A stretch of 9,925 bases of DNA from JBFWQM01 sp050249455 (GTDB taxonomy: Bacteria > Pseudomonadota > Alphaproteobacteria > MPNO01 > VGEU01). The stretch lies in assembly GCA_050249455.1 (NCBI GenBank), contig JBFWQM010000202.1, positions 1 through 9,925 on the forward strand. The letters run 5' to 3'. The notes beneath the pieces were generated by a model. That model had not been told where the DNA came from. It ran no database searches and saw only the letters and a program-made list of their open reading frames with translations. Positions 5,587 to 9,925 of the stretch are shown here, piece after piece. Within the stretch, counting starts at the first letter, position 1; each line of letters starts with the position of its first letter. The position numbers were made by a program, and so were the translations under genes.

Positions 5587-7680
5587 ATGTATCTCCAACG
5601 CCTGCTCAATCCCACGTCGGTCGCGATCTACGGCGCTTCGGAGAACATCTCGCCCGGCCGCCGGATCATCGAGGCGCTCGACAAGATGGGCTTCGCGGGC
5701 GCGGTCTACCCGATCAACCCGCGCTACGAGACCGTGCTGGGCAAGCGCTGCTATCCCTCGATCGACGCGCTGCCGACGGGCGTCGACGCCATCGTGTTCT
5801 GCGTCAACCACACGCTGGTGATGGAGCCCTACCGCGCCGCCGCCGCGCACGGCTTCGGCGCCGCTGTGATCCTGGACGCCGGCTTCGCCGAGAAGGGCGC
5901 GGACGGCGCGGCGCGCCAGCGCGAGATCCAGGGCATCACGCGCGAGGCCGGCATGGCGCTGTGCGGGCCAAACTGCATGGGCGTGCTCAACCCGGCGTTC
6001 AAAAGCTCGCTCTACACCGGCGTACTGACCGACCCGACGCCGCTGGCCGGCAACGTCGCGCTGATCACGCAGTCAGGCTCGATCGCGATCGGCCAGCTCA
6101 CCGACCTGCGCCGCTACGGCTTCAGCCACGTCATCTCCGCCGGCAACGAGGCGGCGACGACGACCGCCGACTACATCGATTACCTCGCCGACGAGCCGGA
6201 GACCAAGGTGATCGCCACCTTCACCGAGGCGATCCGCGACCCGGAGAAATACATCGCCGCGCTCGACAAGGCGGCCGACCGCGGCAAGCCGGTCGTGGTG
6301 CTCAAGGTCGGCAAGTCCGACCGCACCCGCGCGGCGATCACCGGCCACACCGGCGGCCTCGCCGGCGAATCGAAGGTGTTCTCGCAGATCCTCAGGCGCC
6401 ACCGCGCGATCGAGGTGAACGACATGGACGAGCTGACCGAGGTGCTGGCGGTGTGCCAGGGCACGCGCTGGCCGAACGGCCCGCGGGTCGGCGTGCTGAC
6501 CGCGTCGGGCGGCCAGGCGGAACTCATCCTCGACCTCGCCACCGAGCACGGCATCGACCTGCCGCCATTGAGCAGCGACGGCATCGCGGAGGCGAGCCGC
6601 GTGCTGGGCCCGATCAGCGGTGACGGCAACCCGCTCGACTCGTGGGGCGACGGCAAGTTCCAGGCCAACCTGCCGCACGGCCTCAAGGTGCTGGCGGCCG
6701 AGCCCGGCATCGACGCGGTGGTGATGGCCTCCGACACCCGCGACGGCCAGGTGATGGCGCCGACGCAGTACCAGACCTACCTGATCGAGACGGCGGAGAC
6801 GACCGACAAGCCCTGCTACTTCATGTCGACGCGCTCCGGCCTGTTCCGCCAGGACTACGTGGCGCAGTTCCGCGCCGCCGGGCTGGTGCAGATCGGCGGC
6901 ACCCGCCAGGGCCTGGGCGCGATCCGCCGCCTGGGCGAGTGGATGCAGGGGCCGCCGCCGGCGCGGCCCGCCCCGGCCGCCGCGAAAGGCGGCCTCGCCG
7001 CGCTGCTGAAGCCGGGGCGCAAGACGGTCAACGAGTACGACGCCAAGCGCCTCTTCGCCGACCTCGGCCTGCGCACCACGCGCGAGCGGCGGGTGGAGAC
7101 GGCGTCGGATGCCGCCGCGGCCGCACGCGACATCGGCTGGCCGGTCGTGCTGAAGGTGGTCGCCGACGCCATCCCGCACCGGTCGGAGCACGGCCTGGTC
7201 GCCGTCGGCCTGCGCGACGAGGCGGCGCTGGCGGCCGCGTTCGCGGCGATGCAGGACCGCCTGAAGCGCCTCGGCGACGATGCAGCGGGTGCCGCCTTCC
7301 TGGTGCAGGAGATGGTGGGCGGCGGGGTGGAGGCGTTCGCCGGCGTCTCGTCCGACCCCGACTTCGGCCCCGTCCTGGCCTTCGGCCTGGGCGGCATCTA
7401 TGTCGAGCTGTTCCGCGACGTGTCGCTGCGCCCGGCGCCGCTGCGCGCCGGCGAGGCGGAGGCGATGATCGCCGAGACCAAGGCGGCCACCCTGCTCGCC
7501 GGCTTCCGCGGCGCGCCGGCCGGCGACGTCGCCGCGCTGGCCGACGCGCTCTACCGCCTCGCCGACTGGGCGCACGCCGAGCGCGCGCATCTCCAGGAGG
7601 TCGACCTGAACCCGATCAAGGTGCTGCCCGCCGGGCAAGGCATCGTCGTCGTCGATGCCCTGGTCGTGCCGAAGGGCTGA
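5587..7680 (+). CDS. Acyl-CoA synthetase (NDP-forming), acetate-CoA ligase/acyl-CoA ligase superfamily
   Basis: The protein has 697 aa, the usual length for fused alpha-beta NDP-forming acyl-CoA synthetases. ATG 5587 is chosen because LLNPTSVAIYGAS directly matches the family N-terminus; an in-frame ATG at 5560 would add nine residues. Order of domains: CoA-binding Rossmann domain (about 8-135; GAS at 16-18, GPNCMG at 127-132), succinyl-CoA-ligase-like domain (about 150-290; TQSGS 161-165, SAGNEA 184-189, and GHTGGLAG with the probable phospho-His254), a second ligase-like domain (about 298-450), a Pro/Ala linker (457-467), and a C-terminal ATP-grasp domain (about 475-697; WPVVLKVV, VQEMVGGGVEAFAG, GLGGIYVE, EVDLNPIKV). 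It makes an acyl-CoA from a carboxylate, CoA and ATP, releasing ADP and phosphate through a phospho-histidine. The acyl substrate is unknown. The crotonase-family gene follows 72 bp downstream, which suggests joint use in CoA-ester breakdown. Confidence 0.9.
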   Translation: MYLQRLLNPTSVAIYGASENISPGRRIIEALDKMGFAGAVYPINPRYETVLGKRCYPSIDALPTGVDAIVFCVNHTLVMEPYRAAAAHGFGAAVILDAGFAEKGADGAARQREIQGITREAGMALCGPNCMGVLNPAFKSSLYTGVLTDPTPLAGNVALITQSGSIAIGQLTDLRRYGFSHVISAGNEAATTTADYIDYLADEPETKVIATFTEAIRDPEKYIAALDKAADRGKPVVVLKVGKSDRTRAAITGHTGGLAGESKVFSQILRRHRAIEVNDMDELTEVLAVCQGTRWPNGPRVGVLTASGGQAELILDLATEHGIDLPPLSSDGIAEASRVLGPISGDGNPLDSWGDGKFQANLPHGLKVLAAEPGIDAVVMASDTRDGQVMAPTQYQTYLIETAETTDKPCYFMSTRSGLFRQDYVAQFRAAGLVQIGGTRQGLGAIRRLGEWMQGPPPARPAPAAAKGGLAALLKPGRKTVNEYDAKRLFADLGLRTTRERRVETASDAAAAARDIGWPVVLKVVADAIPHRSEHGLVAVGLRDEAALAAAFAAMQDRLKRLGDDAAGAAFLVQEMVGGGVEAFAGVSSDPDFGPVLAFGLGGIYVELFRDVSLRPAPLRAGEAEAMIAETKAATLLAGFRGAPAGDVAALADALYRLADWAHAERAHLQEVDLNPIKVLPAGQGIVVVDALVVPKG

Positions 7681-7692
7681 CGCAAAACAATA

Positions 7693-7721
7693 CGTAGGGG
7701 CGATTAAAACCCGCCCCTACG
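7693..7721. repeat. 29-bp palindrome between acyl-CoA synthetase and crotonase genes
   Basis: Arms cgtaggggcg (7693-7702) and cgcccctacg (7712-7721) are perfect inverted repeats around a 9-nt AT-rich loop, starting 12 bp after the synthetase stop. The core GTAGGGGCG...CGCCCCTAC resembles small dispersed palindromes found in many bacterial genomes. It has no clear downstream T-run. It may end or attenuate the upstream transcript, or be a non-autonomous repeat element. Confidence 0.75.
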
Positions 7722-7752
7722 AAAGAATCGATGCACTTTCAGGGAGGTTCCC

Positions 7753-8571
7753 GTGAGCGAAGACGCGGTGCTCTATGCGGTCGACGGCCCCGTCGCGACC
7801 GTCACCTTGAACCGGCCGGACAAGCTCAACGTCATCAACCAGGCCGTGGTCGACGGCGTCACCGCGGCGATGAAGAAGGCGGAAGCCGACAAAGCTGTGT
7901 CCGTCGTCGTGCTGAAGGGCGCCGGGCGCAGCTTCTGCGCCGGCTACGACCTGACCCGCGAATACCCCGAGGGCGATGCCAACCGGTCGAGCGCGCTGTG
8001 GTGGCACGAGCACTTCACGAAGAGCCTCGGCTTCTACATGACGATCTTCGACCTCAGGAAGCCGGTGGTCGCTTCCGTCCAGGGCCACGCGGTCGGCGCC
8101 GGCTGCTGGCTCACCATGGTCTGCGACCTCACGCTCTGCGCCGACAACGCGCGCTTCGGCGAGCCGGAGATCCGCTTCTCCAGCTCGGGCTCGATGGTGC
8201 TGATGCCGTGGATCATGGGCATCAAGCGGGCGCGCGAGCTGATCTATTTCGGCGACCAGATCGACGCCGAGACGGCGAAGGAGATCGGGCTGGTCAACCG
8301 CATCTACCCCGCCGCCGAGCTGGAGGCCGCGACGATGCGCTATGCCCGCCGGCTCGCGCTCAACGCGCCGGAGGCGCTGCAGCGCGCCAAGCTCGCCATC
8401 AACCGGACGATGGAGGAGGCCGGCTTCAAGAACGCCCTGCGCGCCGGCGTCGACGTGATCGCCGCGATCTATGCCGAGGAGACCGGCGTCACCCGCGCCT
8501 TCCGCGACTCTGTGGCCAAGGACGGGCTGGCCACCGCGCTGCGCGCCCGCAACGCGCTGTTCAAGGAATAG
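7753..8571 (+). CDS. Enoyl-CoA hydratase/isomerase (crotonase) family protein with an altered active site
   Basis: The protein has 272 aa, a normal crotonase length. The start is a GTG at 7753 with a strong AGGGAGG site at 7741-7747. Family signatures are VATVTLNRPDKLNVIN (14-29), the first oxyanion-hole element SFCAGYDL (60-67), the second at GHAVGAGCWLTMVCDL (111-126) and FGEPEI (135-140). Against rat mitochondrial enoyl-CoA hydratase, the GGGCELAMMCD segment aligns without gaps to GAGCWLTMVCD. Glu144 is therefore replaced by Trp119, while Glu164 is kept as Glu139. Hydratases normally use both, so this protein may be an isomerase, hydrolase, dehalogenase-like or lyase member of the fold. 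It probably handles a CoA ester made by the synthetase upstream. Position 147 onward (SMVLMPWIMGIKRARELIYFGD) is the usual helix leading to the trimer interface. Confidence 0.88.
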   Translation: MSEDAVLYAVDGPVATVTLNRPDKLNVINQAVVDGVTAAMKKAEADKAVSVVVLKGAGRSFCAGYDLTREYPEGDANRSSALWWHEHFTKSLGFYMTIFDLRKPVVASVQGHAVGAGCWLTMVCDLTLCADNARFGEPEIRFSSSGSMVLMPWIMGIKRARELIYFGDQIDAETAKEIGLVNRIYPAAELEAATMRYARRLALNAPEALQRAKLAINRTMEEAGFKNALRAGVDVIAAIYAEETGVTRAFRDSVAKDGLATALRARNALFKE

Positions 8572-8612
8572 CGGGCCCGCAGTTTGATGCAGGTTAGGGC
8601 GGCCGACCCCGC

Positions 8613-8635
8613 CGCGGCGCTATCAAGGCGCCGCG
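8613..8635. other. GC hairpin in the crotonase-groEL intergenic region
   Basis: Arms cgcggcgc (8613-8620) and gcgccgcg (8628-8635) are perfectly complementary with a 7-nt loop tatcaag, ending five bases before the GGGGAGA ribosome binding site of the chaperonin gene. It could be a weak terminator for the crotonase gene or a leader structure affecting chaperonin translation. It is not a CIRCE element (TTAGCACTC-type arms), and I see no clear heat-shock sigma-32 promoter in the 81-bp gap. Confidence 0.45.
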
Positions 8636-8652
8636 AGCCGGGGAGATCCGCC

Positions 8653-9925
<1,273 letters not shown>

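Noticed and set aside
6073..7638. 521-codon open frame on the - strand opposite the acyl-CoA synthetase
   Set aside because: It has the same antisense composition and no recognisable domain, and it fully overlaps a well-supported gene.
8572..8652. A small groES or CIRCE/heat-shock operator upstream of groEL
   Set aside because: The 81 bp is too short for groES (about 290 bp), and no CIRCE-type inverted repeat or convincing sigma-32 promoter is present.

Overview
The window is about 9.9 kb of very GC-rich DNA with tightly packed genes, strong GGAG-type ribosome binding sites and codons ending mostly in G or C. Together with the protein families and the style of the intergenic palindromes, this suggests an alphaproteobacterium, perhaps Rhodospirillales- or Hyphomicrobiales-like. 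That is inference from style; there is no rRNA or other decisive marker here. A run of exactly 100 Ns shows that this is a scaffolded draft or metagenome assembly.

Left block (1-4597, all + strand) looks like one catabolic operon. It holds the 3' end of an amidohydrolase-2 family gene, a gentisate-1,2-dioxygenase-like bicupin, a RidA/YjgF-family protein lacking the usual catalytic arginine, a secreted NMT1/SsuA-type substrate-binding protein with no permease or ATPase beside it, and a second amidohydrolase-2 gene. Gaps between these genes are 22-64 bp, and two contain short perfect GC hairpins. The second amidohydrolase is broken by the N gap, but the 127 bp before and after the gap are identical. 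Collapsing that overlap restores an intact 368-aa reading frame, so the break is an assembly artefact and not a pseudogene. The mix of ring-cleavage cupin, RidA protein, two metal hydrolases/decarboxylases and a binding protein suggests uptake and breakdown of an aromatic, possibly amino-substituted, compound. The substrate cannot be read from sequence.

Middle (4598-5586): a composite palindromic repeat of about 98 bp sits between convergent genes. Next, on the - strand, is a small secreted protein made of two near-identical copies of a roughly 57-residue domain, followed by a 314-bp divergent intergenic region.

Right block (5587-9925, + strand): an NDP-forming acyl-CoA synthetase (697 aa), a 29-bp palindrome, an enoyl-CoA hydratase/isomerase-family protein in which one of the two classical catalytic glutamates is Trp, and a GroEL-type chaperonin with no groES directly upstream, which runs off the window end. 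The synthetase and crotonase-fold protein could activate a carboxylic acid to its CoA ester and process it. Whether they serve the same pathway as the left block is unproven.

No defence system, CRISPR, transposase, tRNA or rRNA was seen. The most informative points are the assembly artefact, the unusual active sites of the RidA and crotonase proteins, the recent internal duplication in the small secreted protein, and the divergent stand-alone GroEL.
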